Source: Candidozyma auris (Eukaryota; Ascomycota; Pichiomycetes; Serinales; Metschnikowiaceae). From it: 64,000 nucleotides of DNA. Where the stretch lies: the NCBI RefSeq assembly GCF_003013715.1, contig NC_072817.1, positions 558,001 to 622,000 on the forward strand. Direction: 5' to 3'. Shown piece after piece: positions 38,984-49,120 of the stretch (within the stretch, counting starts at the first letter, position 1; each line of letters begins with the position of its first letter). The notes below the pieces were generated by a model. That model had not been told where the DNA came from. It saw nothing but the letters and a program-made list of their open reading frames with translations, and made no database searches. The position numbers and the translations under genes are program-made.

Positions 38984-40837
38984 TTAAACTAATAAACTCC
39001 GCAATTTGTCAACGCTCTTGTAATCACCACTGTCCTTCACGTCGGGCTTTGTGCCAGAATTTTCAATAGAGCTGTTTTCTTCGCAGTCACCGTCCTCACC
39101 ACCTTCTTGGTCTTGTTGCTTCCGCTCAATGCCTAGAATCATTCCTAGAGCTGAAACATCGCTGACAAAAGAGGCTCTCGGACTTGCTCGGTACGGCGTT
39201 TGTGTTGCACTCTCCAACATTGGGGAGTTTGCTTTGCGTGGCAGTCCACTAGCCAGAACACGAGGAGTTTTAGGCAGCAGAAACGTGGCAGATTTCGAGG
39301 GCCTGCTCGAACTGGCAGACATCTTTAAGATTGAACCTTTGGGTTTGAGTGTTCGGTGAGAAGGCTGATGTTTTGGAGTCGGAGAGAATTCCCGAAGAAC
39401 TTGCTCATTCATCTTTTTGCCCTTCTTCCTTCGTAGCCTTAATAGGTCCTTTCGAATAGACTGGTATGCTTCTGAGGTTGGATCCAATTCGTCCTCCTGC
39501 AAAGGATCAATCACTTCATCATCATTAGAAGAAGAGTTGCTCGATGAGTCGCTATCATCCTCGCTTTCTGAATGTATTCCGGAGGAACTCCAAAGCTCAT
39601 CATCTAGTTCACGATCTGCCTCTTCATCAACGTCGGCGCCCAGAAAATGGTACAAGGTCCTAGTCAAAGCCTCCCTAGCGGGAGAAGAGTCGGCTTCGTT
39701 CTGACCAGTCTCCTCCTCAGCAGCCTCCGAACAAGCGCAGTCTTCGTTTTGCTTGTTGTACCTTAATGGCTGCACTCGTATTCTTAGTTTTTTATGTAGC
39801 GATGTTTGTGGTGTCGGCAGCACAGTTGCCACTGATTTAGAGTTCACAAATGGTGACTTGAGGGTTTCCACATCCACAACATTCGATTTGAGCATATCGC
39901 TATTGGCCAAAGCCAGAGACGAATATAACAAGCGCAAGGGATTGGATTTGCTCTTGCGTGCACAAGATGGCTTGCTTGAGAGCTCTGGAGGAAATAAATT
40001 GAGCTCTTTGTATTTGCTTCGTCGTTTCAGCCTGTACTTTGAGATGTTCAAGTCTATGAGCTGCTCAAACATCTCTGGAGACATTTCCTCTGGCGTCGGT
40101 TCTCTATGCTCTTCAGAATTATCAGCCTTGTCAGCCTTGTCAGCATTGGCTTCGGATGGCGACTCCCTTGAAGACGGAAGCTCATTATCATTATTTCGTG
40201 AGCATGTACTTTCCTCATTCTGTGCTTCTCTCGACAGTAATGCCCTCATCTCATCTTCTCCATTAAGCTCCACACTCTCTGATCCATCATCCTCATCATC
40301 GATGTATCCCTCTACCACTATGGAGCCCGTGGAATTCACATCTACAGAATCCGTGTCTGTTCCGAAAAGTTTAGCAAGACGAGGGTACTTTCGTGGATCT
40401 GGGCCTGAGATCGGGCCGTGATTCGATCTTTCGTACTCCAAGACCTTCTGAGCAAGAGCCTGCGTTCTTGCGCTAGTTTCCGATACCAATGACATCACCT
40501 GAGATATCTCCAAGTACAAAGTTCCCTCTTTTCCGTTATTGGGCAGCTCCAACGCCCGTTCCAAGCGGCGTTTCTGCCCACCTACTTTCCTTCGTAGCAG
40601 ATGAGCTCTCTTGGCCACGTCAATGTTCAAGTACTGAATCTTTTGCTCCACTGTAAGCAGCCGTCTGATCTCCAGCTTCAAGTCGTTTTGGTGCCGCTCA
40701 GCAACGTTTAGAAGCGCTTTCTTAACGGCCTCATTCTCTTCAGGGACATGTTTCTGGAGAATTGTGGATAAGCGAAAGTCGTCGATGGACGGGAGGGGCT
40801 CGGGGTTGTGGAACTTAGGCCGGAAGTCATTGGGCAT
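38984..40837 (-). CDS. hypothetical protein, 617 aa, coiled-coil N-terminus and disordered acidic body
   Basis: Not recognised. Residues 1-150 look folded and helical (SIDDFRLSTILQKHVPEE, then a long Leu/Lys/Arg-rich coiled coil at about 40-95). After about 170 the protein is largely disordered, with acidic/Ser runs (SESEDDSDSSSNSSSNDDE), a short tandem ADKADKAD, and many S/T-P sites toward the C-terminus (FSPTPKH, LLPKTPR, ANSPML). This suggests a phosphoregulated scaffold or adaptor, for example of nucleus or cytoskeleton, but nothing proves it. The start is the first ATG. A word variant lies 159 bp upstream. Confidence 0.75.
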   Translation of the reverse strand: MPNDFRPKFHNPEPLPSIDDFRLSTILQKHVPEENEAVKKALLNVAERHQNDLKLEIRRLLTVEQKIQYLNIDVAKRAHLLRRKVGGQKRRLERALELPNNGKEGTLYLEISQVMSLVSETSARTQALAQKVLEYERSNHGPISGPDPRKYPRLAKLFGTDTDSVDVNSTGSIVVEGYIDDEDDGSESVELNGEDEMRALLSREAQNEESTCSRNNDNELPSSRESPSEANADKADKADNSEEHREPTPEEMSPEMFEQLIDLNISKYRLKRRSKYKELNLFPPELSSKPSCARKSKSNPLRLLYSSLALANSDMLKSNVVDVETLKSPFVNSKSVATVLPTPQTSLHKKLRIRVQPLRYNKQNEDCACSEAAEEETGQNEADSSPAREALTRTLYHFLGADVDEEADRELDDELWSSSGIHSESEDDSDSSSNSSSNDDEVIDPLQEDELDPTSEAYQSIRKDLLRLRRKKGKKMNEQVLREFSPTPKHQPSHRTLKPKGSILKMSASSSRPSKSATFLLPKTPRVLASGLPRKANSPMLESATQTPYRASPRASFVSDVSALGMILGIERKQQDQEGGEDGDCEENSSIENSGTKPDVKDSGDYKSVDKLRSLLV

Positions 40838-41136
40838 GTTGAATGCTCAGATGTATGTGTATTGACGTCAGGTTGGAGAGATTGGATACGTTTATTGAGC
40901 AGATGATTCGGTGTTTTGCTTACCCCAGATAATATGCGAATGCGGTAACTATGGGTGAAAAGTGCGGTTATGTAGTCGCCTAGTTAGGCCACCTGAAGGC
41001 TGCGAATCTAGTAACATGATTTTGTAGATCTACATGACTTGAACTACAGTTGGGAAACTGGAGATTATTCACTAGTAATATGCTGGACAGGGCCTGTGGA
41101 GACCCAATCCAACATTCTGTGGGTCTTAACGACTGC
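40838..41136. other. intergenic region upstream of the 617-aa gene
   Basis: 299 bp between the start of the 617-aa gene and the stop of LSB5 (same strand). Carries the word variant AGGCTGCGAAT at 40997-41007, 159 bp from the ATG. Confidence 0.5.
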
Positions 41137-42618
41137 TCAGCGTGCGTAGGTGCTAGACACTTCGTGGCTGTCTCCAAATGGGTCTTCACTGACCACTGAG
41201 GCACCAGTGGCGTCCGTGGACACTTTGTGAAGCGGCTCGAGCTCTGAACCCAATTCTTTGGAGGTCGGCTTCGAGCTTGGTGGCACAGGTGGAGGTCTCT
41301 TCACAGCTTCTTGTAGTCTTGAAGAAGTGCCCTCCAGAATGTGCGCAGACTCAAGTCTCTGCTCGATGGAGTCCTTTACGCCTTCCTCTTCTTCCTCTTC
41401 TTCAGAGTCACTAGAATAATAGCTCTCATCGCTGTCGCTATCGCTGGCCGCATCATGGTGGTGCGGCCCCGGGTTCTCAGCGGTGTAGCCGGCAGCCTTG
41501 TCAAATTGGGTGAATGTATTCACAAGTTGCTCGTTAGCCATAATCAACGAGCCCAAGAACTCTTCCTCCATCTCAAGCGTCTCCTTGGATTTAGAGGCCT
41601 CTTCGCCAGCTCCAACGAATTGCAAGTATTGAAGAACCTTCCTTCTGACTTTTCTACACTTCTCAAACTCCCGCGCAGCTTTTTCGTCGTCTAAGGGGTC
41701 GGTGCCAGCAGGAATGTGAAGAAGGGCGTTGTTCAATGCTGCTGTATGTGTTTGACAGTCCGAAAGAACGGCTCTGATCTTCGGAGCCTCGACTTTGTAG
41801 TTAATCTGAGGGATTCTGTATTGCTCGTCTGCGTAGACGATACCAAACCTAGATCTCTTCTTCTTCTTCTTCTTCAACTTCGATTGCTTCCTTGTAGACG
41901 ATGTATCATTCTTGTGATTTGTACTAGAATATGGTGATGCCGTGACTGGACGTGGTGGGGGAGACTTTTTGGCTGGTCTGGGTGGAGAGACTGTGTGATT
42001 CCTTGGAGAACTTGCTCTGGGCTCGTCGTCTCTGTCTATAAGATCCTCGGGCTCATCCAAGGCGTTTTCGTCGCCAAATGCACTTGTTGTTCTTCTGTGA
42101 CCACGATGAGCACCACCACTGCCTCTTGAGTCCAGCATTCTTCGTCTCCCTCCGGCTACTTTCCACAAGTTGGCCATGTACTTGTACCCATCCAAGCCTG
42201 CAAGCTCCAGTTTCCAACCCACAGCCAAGTTTCTTGCCTTTTGTTGCACAGCACGATCGTATTTGGCTCCAGTTCCCGTGGACCCTGAGCCTGTAATTAT
42301 GCCCTTCAACACATCTAGCAATTTTTCATCAGAGGCCAAGACGGGGCCGATTTTCGGACCAGCATTAAGCACAAGTAATTCAAGCAATTGCAATGCGTTC
42401 AATTGCGTTTGCACTGTGGCACCGTACTTGATGTTCTTGCGAATTGCTCTTGCGGCCTCTGAAGGTCCTGGCCCCGGCTGGAGCTTAATCAATGAAATCA
42501 AATCCGACAAGTAGAGCTCAATTGAGTCATCTTCCAAATCCTCATTTCTGTTTGGTTTTGAGAGCTGGTTGACTTTTACCGTGATCGACGTATGCGGTTT
42601 GTCTCCGAATATGGGCAT
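41137..42618 (-). CDS. LSB5: Lsb5-like VHS/GAT-domain endocytic adaptor
   Basis: 493 residues, longer than baker's yeast Lsb5 (about 354). N-terminal VHS domain (about 8-150: KPHTSITVKVNQL, EAARAIRKNIKYG). A Ser/Pro-rich linker follows, with PxxP motifs (SPPRPAKKSPPPRP) suited to SH3 binding and a Lys run (KLKKKKKKR). The block YRIPQINYKVEAPKIRAVLSD opens a GAT-like helical domain (about 270-375). The tail is acidic (DSDSDESYYSSDSEEEEEEE), again with proline-rich and DPF-type motifs. Lsb5 links ubiquitin/Arf and Las17/Sla1 actin machinery in endocytosis and trafficking. Poly-Lys and poly-Glu tracts are encoded by trinucleotide runs. Confidence 0.88.
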   Translation of the reverse strand: MPIFGDKPHTSITVKVNQLSKPNRNEDLEDDSIELYLSDLISLIKLQPGPGPSEAARAIRKNIKYGATVQTQLNALQLLELLVLNAGPKIGPVLASDEKLLDVLKGIITGSGSTGTGAKYDRAVQQKARNLAVGWKLELAGLDGYKYMANLWKVAGGRRRMLDSRGSGGAHRGHRRTTSAFGDENALDEPEDLIDRDDEPRASSPRNHTVSPPRPAKKSPPPRPVTASPYSSTNHKNDTSSTRKQSKLKKKKKKRSRFGIVYADEQYRIPQINYKVEAPKIRAVLSDCQTHTAALNNALLHIPAGTDPLDDEKAAREFEKCRKVRRKVLQYLQFVGAGEEASKSKETLEMEEEFLGSLIMANEQLVNTFTQFDKAAGYTAENPGPHHHDAASDSDSDESYYSSDSEEEEEEEGVKDSIEQRLESAHILEGTSSRLQEAVKRPPPVPPSSKPTSKELGSELEPLHKVSTDATGASVVSEDPFGDSHEVSSTYAR

Positions 42619-43039
42619 GGTGAATAACGAACAACTATGAGGTAGGTAGTTTCAGGTCGTTATCAAGACAACTGAGGCTGATCGGTGAGGCTGATGGACT
42701 GCAGACAGGGCGGATAATTCTACGAATCCCCCAACATCAATGAATGGATTTTCAAGGGGTAAAAAAGGAGAGCTTAATAAGATTAGTTAATTAAGAAGTT
42801 CAAATATCTAGCAAAAAGAAATCGTGTTTGGAGGTTTATGAGTTGGGTTGGAATGAGGTTTTCGTTGGTGTCTCTCACCCCACAAGAGCACTAAGAGCAT
42901 CATTGGACACAACACCGTAATGACTTAATTGGCCATTTTCATGAAGCTTATGAATTTGTATATTCCCATTAGATTAAGCTATGTCACTGTTCCCATTGTG
43001 GCTATTGGCAGCGGTGTGGGTAGCTCAGGCAAGACAGTT

Positions 43040-43050
43040 TTTCGCAGCCA
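43040..43050 (-). promoter_or_regulatory. recurrent intergenic word TGGCTGCGAAA, copy 4
   Basis: Exact AATGGCTGCGAAA on the minus strand, 421 bp upstream of the LSB5 ATG and pointing toward it. Confidence 0.55.
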
Positions 43051-43923
43051 TTTGACAACTACAGCTCAAAGGAGATCGAGAAAAAAGGGTGCCCTATCTA
43101 TAAAATAAAGTTTTGTGGGTGTCATATTATAGCATCTTCTCGAGCTTTCCATTACAGCCAATCTCGAATGTAAAGGATATTCTTGTGACTTTCGCTGGTG
43201 TGTTTTCTTCATTAGGACCCTACCATGGGTGCAGTACGTTAACAAGAGAGATCTCTTCTCAAGCACCGGTTCGAATCAGATATATTGTGATGATATGCCA
43301 TTACAATAAAGCAGTGATTTTTCGAAGATTTTTTGGTAACTCACTCTTTGTAAATCTAAAGTCGTCTCGTACAGTGATACCTGGCTCGACAGAATTGTCA
43401 ACATCATAAATAACAAACAAGGTAATCACCAAGTTTTGACATCAAACATTATGTAGATTGCATGGTCATTATTGCTAACTGCTGTGTAACGTAACGCCAA
43501 TAGAGTATTTATTCGGCGCTGTATATTGACAGTATGAGTTTGTAAAACCCATCATGAGTGCAACTTGAACAGAGCTCTTCACAATTCAGAGAGAATCTGG
43601 CTTCGACAATGATGTCCTTCTTTATGCATGCATAAGCACTCATCGAGCCCACTTCCCCGGATAAACCAAATTTATAGTGATACAAGAGCTGGGTCATATC
43701 AGTAGTCCCAAAATCACGATTGGCTTTGAAAAAAAAAAAAATAGTAGCTGTAGTCATCGATGATGTTCTGAAGCACCTTCTTTAATGTACTTTCCTTGAA
43801 TATTTTCGCAACCATTTTGACACCTTCAGTATCACTCATTAGACGTCCTCCACCAAGCAAAAGAAGTCAAAAGCAAGAATATCGGAAAAGGCAATGTACT
43901 ATGAACATTGGCTCCAAAAAAGT

Positions 43924-43952
43924 AAAAAAAAAAAATATATATATATATATAT
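43924..43952. promoter_or_regulatory. poly(A)12-(AT)9 tract in SUP35 promoter
   Basis: Twelve A's run into nine AT dinucleotides, 126 bp before the SUP35 ATG. It can serve as a nucleosome-excluding tract and TATA element, and is also a microsatellite likely to vary between strains. Confidence 0.6.
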
Positions 43953-44077
43953 TTGTTTCCGTCTCTTTTGTGGTAGTCCAGTTTTCTCCTTCTGCCTCTA
44001 GGCTCACGTGCCCGTCCCCAGCGCAAGGTAAAAAATCAGAAAAAAAGATACCTTCATCGCTACCTTAACGCTAGACA

Positions 44078-46237
44078 ATGTCGGACCAGTATAACCAGGA
44101 CAAATTGAGCCAGGATTTCAGTAAACAGAACTTGGAAGATAATAGCCAACAATACCAGGGTTTCAACCCCAACACCCTGACCTTCGTTCCTCAAGGCGGC
44201 TACGCTCAATACCAGCAGGGCGCCCAAGGCCAGTACAACCAGTACAACCAGTACCAGAACTACGGCAACAGTGGGCGTGGAGGATACTCTGGCGGATACG
44301 GTAGAGGCGGCTACAACAACTACAACCAAGGTGGCTACCAGCAAGGTTACAACCAGTATCAGCAGGGAGGGTACCAGCAGGGAGGGTACCAGCAGGGAGG
44401 GTACCAGCAGGGAGGGTACCAGCAGGGAGGGTACCAACAGGGAGGTTACAATAACTACGGAGGCTACAACTCTAACTACGGCCAGTACCAAGGATATGGA
44501 GAGCCTCAGCAGCCTCCTCAGCAGCAAGGCATGTCATTGGCTGATTTTCAGAAAAAGCAGCAGGCTTCTGCTCCAGCTGCCGCGAAGCCCAAGAGGACAT
44601 TAAAATTGGCTACCAGCTCGTCGGTGAAGTTGGTCAACAACACCAAGGCTGCTGCCGTCCAGGAGGAAAAAAAGGAAGAGCCCAAAGAGGAAAAGAAGGA
44701 GGAGAAGAAGCCAGAGGCTGCCAAGGACGAACCAAAGGAACAGAAGAAGGAGTCCACCCCGGCTCCTGCAGCATCCTCTCCTAGTGTTGGTGGTAATGCT
44801 GGGTCTTCCAAGTCTTCTGCTGCACCCTCTGCAAATGCCTCTAAAACTGCCAGCAAGACTGCCACTCCTGCTACCCCAGTGCCTTCTGCAGATGCTGTTG
44901 CTAGACAACAGGAGGATGAGGTTGACGAGGAAGTTATCAAGGATATGTTTGGCGGCAAAGACCATCTTTCTATCATTTTTATGGGACATGTCGATGCCGG
45001 TAAGAGTACCATGGGTGGTAACATCTTGTACTTGACTGGTGCTGTGGACAAGAGAACCGTTGACAAATACGAGAAAGAGGCTAAGGATGCTGGTAGACAG
45101 GGCTGGTACCTTTCTTGGGTTATGGACACCAATAAGGAAGAAAGATCTGACGGTAAGACAATTGAGGTTGGTAAGGCATACTTCGAGACTGAAAAGAGAA
45201 GGTATACCATCTTGGATGCCCCAGGACACAAGATGTACGTTTCCGAGATGATTGGTGGTGCTTCACAGGCCGATGTCGGTATTCTCGTTATTTCTGCCAG
45301 AAAGGGTGAGTACGAGACCGGTTTCGAAAAGGGCGGTCAGACCAGAGAACACGCTCTTTTGGCTAAGACTCAGGGTGTGAACAAGATCGTCGTCGTGGTC
45401 AACAAGATGGACGACCCCACCGTGGGCTGGGCTGAAGACAGATACAAGAATTGTACCACCAAGGTGGCTCAGTTCCTCAAGGGTATCGGCTACCAGAAAG
45501 ATGACATCCTTTTCATGCCAGTTTCTGGTTACACAGGGGCTGGTCTTAAGGACAGAGTCGATCCTAAAGAGTGCCCGTGGTACAGTGGTCCATCTCTTTT
45601 GGAATTCTTGGACAACATGAAGACAGTCAATCGTTTTGTGAATGCTCCATTCATGTTGCCAGTAGCAGCCAAGATGAAGGATATGGGTTGTGTTGTTGAA
45701 GGTAAGGTTGAGTCTGGTCATGTCAAGAAGAACTCCACCTTGTTAATGATGCCTAACAGGACAAGCGTCGAAGTCTCGAACATCTACAACGAGACCGAAC
45801 AAGAAGTCGAAACTGCCATGTGTGGTGAGCAGATTCGTATGAAGATCAAGGGTGTCGAGGAGGAGGATATTGCTCCGGGTTACGTGTTGACATCTCCAAA
45901 GAATCCTGTGAAAACTGTCACCAAGTTTGAAGCCCAAATTGCCATAGTCGAGTTGAAGTCGATTTTGTCTAACGGTTTCTCTTGTGTGATGCACTTGCAT
46001 ACTGCGGTCGAAGAGGTTCGTTTTGTCGAATTGAAGCACAAGTTGGAGAAGGGCACGAATAGAAAGTCCAAGAAGCCTCCAGCCTTCGCCAAGAAGGGTA
46101 TGAAGATCATCGCTATCTTAGAAACCCCAGAGCCAGTGTGTGCCGAAACCTACAATGACTACCAGCAGTTGGGTAGATTCACATTGAGAGACCAGGGTGT
46201 GACTATCGCTATTGGTAAGATCACCAAGTTGTTGTAA
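44078..46237 (+). CDS. SUP35: translation termination factor eRF3 with prion-like N-domain
   Basis: 719 residues. N domain (about 1-150): Gln/Asn/Tyr/Gly-rich with tandem QQGGY repeats, as in yeast prion-forming Sup35. M domain (about 185-285): highly charged, Lys/Glu then Ala/Ser-rich. C domain: eRF3/EF1A-like GTPase with P-loop GHVDAGKST, DAPGHKMY (switch II) and NKMDD, ending RFTLRDQGVTIAIGKITKLL. It binds Sup45/eRF1 and drives GTP-dependent stop-codon termination. The segment QGMSLADFQKKQ at the N/M border is conserved in Candida relatives. A CACGTG lies 67 bp upstream. Convergent with ARG82, 40 bp apart. Confidence 0.98.
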   Translation: MSDQYNQDKLSQDFSKQNLEDNSQQYQGFNPNTLTFVPQGGYAQYQQGAQGQYNQYNQYQNYGNSGRGGYSGGYGRGGYNNYNQGGYQQGYNQYQQGGYQQGGYQQGGYQQGGYQQGGYQQGGYNNYGGYNSNYGQYQGYGEPQQPPQQQGMSLADFQKKQQASAPAAAKPKRTLKLATSSSVKLVNNTKAAAVQEEKKEEPKEEKKEEKKPEAAKDEPKEQKKESTPAPAASSPSVGGNAGSSKSSAAPSANASKTASKTATPATPVPSADAVARQQEDEVDEEVIKDMFGGKDHLSIIFMGHVDAGKSTMGGNILYLTGAVDKRTVDKYEKEAKDAGRQGWYLSWVMDTNKEERSDGKTIEVGKAYFETEKRRYTILDAPGHKMYVSEMIGGASQADVGILVISARKGEYETGFEKGGQTREHALLAKTQGVNKIVVVVNKMDDPTVGWAEDRYKNCTTKVAQFLKGIGYQKDDILFMPVSGYTGAGLKDRVDPKECPWYSGPSLLEFLDNMKTVNRFVNAPFMLPVAAKMKDMGCVVEGKVESGHVKKNSTLLMMPNRTSVEVSNIYNETEQEVETAMCGEQIRMKIKGVEEEDIAPGYVLTSPKNPVKTVTKFEAQIAIVELKSILSNGFSCVMHLHTAVEEVRFVELKHKLEKGTNRKSKKPPAFAKKGMKIIAILETPEPVCAETYNDYQQLGRFTLRDQGVTIAIGKITKLL
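44360..44449 (+). repeat. 15-bp tandem repeat in SUP35 prion domain
   Basis: Five perfect tandem copies of CAGCAGGGAGGGTAC (44360-44434) plus a sixth with two changes (44435-44449), each encoding QQGGY. Identity at every wobble base points to recent expansion by slippage or unequal recombination. Confidence 0.95.
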
Positions 46238-46277
46238 GGGTTAAAGGTGCTGTATGTAAAGTAGGGTTCAAAAAATA

Positions 46278-47342
46278 CTAATTGCATTTTTGAAGAAGTC
46301 TTTCAAAAACGCCTATCAAATTCTCGACTCCAACTATGATGTTCTCGTCGTATCCTTCGCCTTTTGTATACTTGGCATGCGCAAAGTCTATCATATGTAG
46401 ACTACTTAGAGGAAGGTTTTTAAGATGATTTTCTTCGTCTGAATCGCTCTCATCCTCATCATACTCTCGTAGTAGAGGGTCCAAGGCGTAATAGGATTTC
46501 TCATCCTTCAATGCATCCCTCCATCTCTGAGGATCACTCTCGATAACGAAGAAAAGTGAACCTGATATTATGCGAACCTCTGTATCCAAGAGACAATTGT
46601 ATAGTAGCTGAAGACGCTGAAGAAACCTGTTGAGAAGCAACTTTTTCTGGGTCTTGTCTTGTACAAATGCAAAAAACTGATCCACCCCGTCATCTATGTT
46701 GGCCGTTGTCAAGGAGCGCCCGTAAAACTTATCAAACAGAACGCTCTCTTCATCTTCAGTGACTGTCTTCTCCATTCCCGGGAAAATTTTTGGAAGCGGC
46801 TTATCACCAGCCTTATGGATCTTCATGCCGCAGATTCTGAAGTGCAACGATCCACTCGTTGTGGAAGCGCTCACCTTGTCCAAACGTAATTTCTTCTCCT
46901 CACTCACAGTGTCATCCACAAGTACCTTTCCAAGCTTGATGTCCAAGATTGACGGACGTAAGAACCCATGGTACAAGTTCAGCAAGACAATATACTTCTT
47001 ATCCGACGCAGGTGTTTTGCGTTTTACCTCCTCGATATCCTTGATTTCGTCTGCTACAATTGTCGTCATCTGCTCATCCGCCTCAATCACACCTTCGTTC
47101 AACGTGCCCATGTAAATAGGCATCCAGTGGCTCAAATGGCTACCCTGAGGAAGCTCTTCGGTTGGAGGCGCTGTCAGCTCGTAAAAGTCAATTTCCTGCT
47201 GATTGGTGAGTTTGGCAAAAACAGCACCCGCCGTCAAACACCCATCGTGGCCAGCTGCCTGATGCTTCAGCGGCACAAAGCCCTCCATTTGTGAGATATA
47301 GGTGAAGTCGATGTACACTGGAGATGTACGTACAGTGCGCAT
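46278..47342 (-). CDS. ARG82: inositol polyphosphate multikinase (Ipk2/Arg82)
   Basis: 354 residues, the size of yeast Arg82. N-terminal AAGHDG; the inositol-binding PxxxDxKxG motif as PSILDIKLGKVLVDD (about 131-145); SGSLHFRICGMKI (about 164-176); and the C-terminal catalytic IDFAHAKYTKGEGYDENIIVGVENL (split around residues 316-340). It phosphorylates IP3 to IP4/IP5 and in baker's yeast also supports ArgR-Mcm1 transcription and phosphate signalling. An acidic insert DEDESDSDEEN precedes the last motif. Met19 is an alternative start. A recurrent-word copy lies 336 bp upstream, pointing toward it. Confidence 0.95.
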   Translation of the reverse strand: MRTVRTSPVYIDFTYISQMEGFVPLKHQAAGHDGCLTAGAVFAKLTNQQEIDFYELTAPPTEELPQGSHLSHWMPIYMGTLNEGVIEADEQMTTIVADEIKDIEEVKRKTPASDKKYIVLLNLYHGFLRPSILDIKLGKVLVDDTVSEEKKLRLDKVSASTTSGSLHFRICGMKIHKAGDKPLPKIFPGMEKTVTEDEESVLFDKFYGRSLTTANIDDGVDQFFAFVQDKTQKKLLLNRFLQRLQLLYNCLLDTEVRIISGSLFFVIESDPQRWRDALKDEKSYYALDPLLREYDEDESDSDEENHLKNLPLSSLHMIDFAHAKYTKGEGYDENIIVGVENLIGVFERLLQKCN

Positions 47343-47678
47343 AGTTTTAGAGGTGGCCTAATAGATCACCAGAGGTTGTAATAAGGAAGGTAATCAATGT
47401 TAGCCATCAATGGCCAGACTTTGTAGTTTTTTTGAAGCAATTTTTCGATTAGAGCAAGAATCATTTTTGTTTGGGGTTGGCAGGTTGGATCCTGAGACTG
47501 AACTAGCCTGAAGGCATCGTTTCTTTCTGGAGGACCAATTGACCAATAATTTGTGCAGCAAAGTCTCGTATGTTATTAAAAGATTGCTGAGTTCAAGATG
47601 TGGCTCCTTCGCTGTGCGAGTCTATCTCGTCATTTCATTTATGTGCTCCGTCTTAGTACGTTTTCAACCTGCCTGCTC

Positions 47679-47689
47679 TTTCGCAGCCA
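47679..47689 (-). promoter_or_regulatory. recurrent intergenic word TGGCTGCGAAA, copy 5
   Basis: Exact AATGGCTGCGAAA on the minus strand, 336 bp upstream of the ARG82 ATG and pointing toward it. Confidence 0.55.
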
Positions 47690-48298
47690 TTGCACTACAC
47701 AAGAAGTAAAGATAGATTAGTAGCGATGCCTTTGTTGGATGAGAAATTGAAGTAAGTGGGCTTGGCCTTGGTAGCTCTTTGGAATGAGCCAAATGGATGA
47801 TGACGAAGTTTTTCAGGGGTGAGCCGTGATGTGCAAGAAAAACAACTAAAGATGGTCCTGGCAAGCGGACTAAGTATGAACTATATCGGAGATGGACTCA
47901 GAACATTTGTTAGAAGGGCAAGAGTATTTTTAAAGAGTTGTATGTTCATATTTGTCTAAAGGGTAGGTGGATCATATCGGCTGTGAGATTGGCTCCAGCC
48001 TCTGCGTTTGCGGCCAACATATGAAAAGTTCAAAAGTAGACACATTGGAAAAGGACTCAAATACAATGGTCGATCCAATTATATTAAAGTATGTCTACAA
48101 GGAAACTTCTGGTATGACCAGGCACATTGTCTCTGTAAGTTTACTGTGGTTCATCACAGATAAATTCAGAAGGGGCCACAAAAAATCAGAAAAAGACGTT
48201 AGCGTAGGCCCCATCAACACCCTATTTTAAGATATGAACAAGATGTCAGTACATTTCATAACTTTGTGATGTCGCACTGCCGCCTTACTCAAAGTAAA

Positions 48299-48309
48299 TG
48301 GCTGCGAAA
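48299..48309 (+). promoter_or_regulatory. recurrent intergenic word TGGCTGCGAAA, copy 6
   Basis: Exact AATGGCTGCGAAA followed by more A's, 903 bp upstream of the SSO2 ATG. It is 609 bp from copy 5, in the opposite orientation. Confidence 0.55.
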
Positions 48310-49120
48310 AAAGTGACCTTCAAGACCACCCAGGGCGGTGCAGCATTCACGCTACCCAAAGAGGCAAATTAGAGAATTCAAGGAAAAGTTCGATAGCAGG
48401 AACATTATTGGAAAAAAAACTGGATAAAATTGGCCAGGCGAAGACACCTAAGGTAGTGCCGAGGAAGTGGTCGTGGCTACAGGCAGAGCAAGCCGTAGGA
48501 GGCTGTAGATAGCACAAAAAAGTAGTAGAGGGTGGACTCAGGAAGAATCAAATCGAATCGGATACCAATGAAAGACCGTTTTGGCTTGGTAGAAACTTTG
48601 GCTCCATCACCTCAGTTAATGCTTCTTTTCTAATCTTTCGCTTATCGTAGAATCTTGACTAATGCATGCTCTGGTTGCAAATTCTAGCTAGCTTTCACAT
48701 GAAAGAGGCGTTTTTACACTTTCAAGCTTTCGAAATCATGACCATATACGTGAAATTTGTTAAATTATCATAAAACCTCGGGCCAATCCGCCTCGTCACG
48801 CTTCACCATTTTTGTGCTAGTATCGTGTCTGAAAACGCCCATTCTCGTATACTACAGAGACAATCGAGGCGGTACATTCACGCCAAAGAGACAGATCACG
48901 TGCCATGAAGCAAACAGCCCAATTTTTTCAAGAGCTGACTTCTGGAGCTCTTTGAAACTCGAATACATAGATATTGTGCGAGTGAAATTTTTATAGAAAG
49001 CCTCAAAATCCCAAAATTAATACCTTTGAAGCCGCCCCTTGCTGACAACTCTTGACGCCAGTGACGCGGCGAATCTGCAGGAACTTCCCTTACAGCCATT
49101 TGGACTGAGGCAGGCAACGC

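Larger units (their letters stand above)
42619..44077. other. divergent intergenic region LSB5 - SUP35
   Basis: 1.46 kb. Holds an exact recurrent-word copy (43040-43050), a poly(A)12-(AT)9 tract (43924-43952) and CACGTG (44005-44010) near SUP35. Short frames (for example 43509-43757 minus, ATG-led, opening in a poly-Phe A-tract artefact) are not convincing. Confidence 0.5.

Noticed and set aside
43267..43276. B-box-like GGTTCGAATC suggesting a tRNA
   Set aside because: The flanking bases do not form a T-stem and no A-box or acceptor stem is present.
44548..45231. Long minus-strand frame inside SUP35
   Set aside because: A low-complexity Ser/Ala/Phe-rich shadow of the charged M domain; the sense gene is certain.
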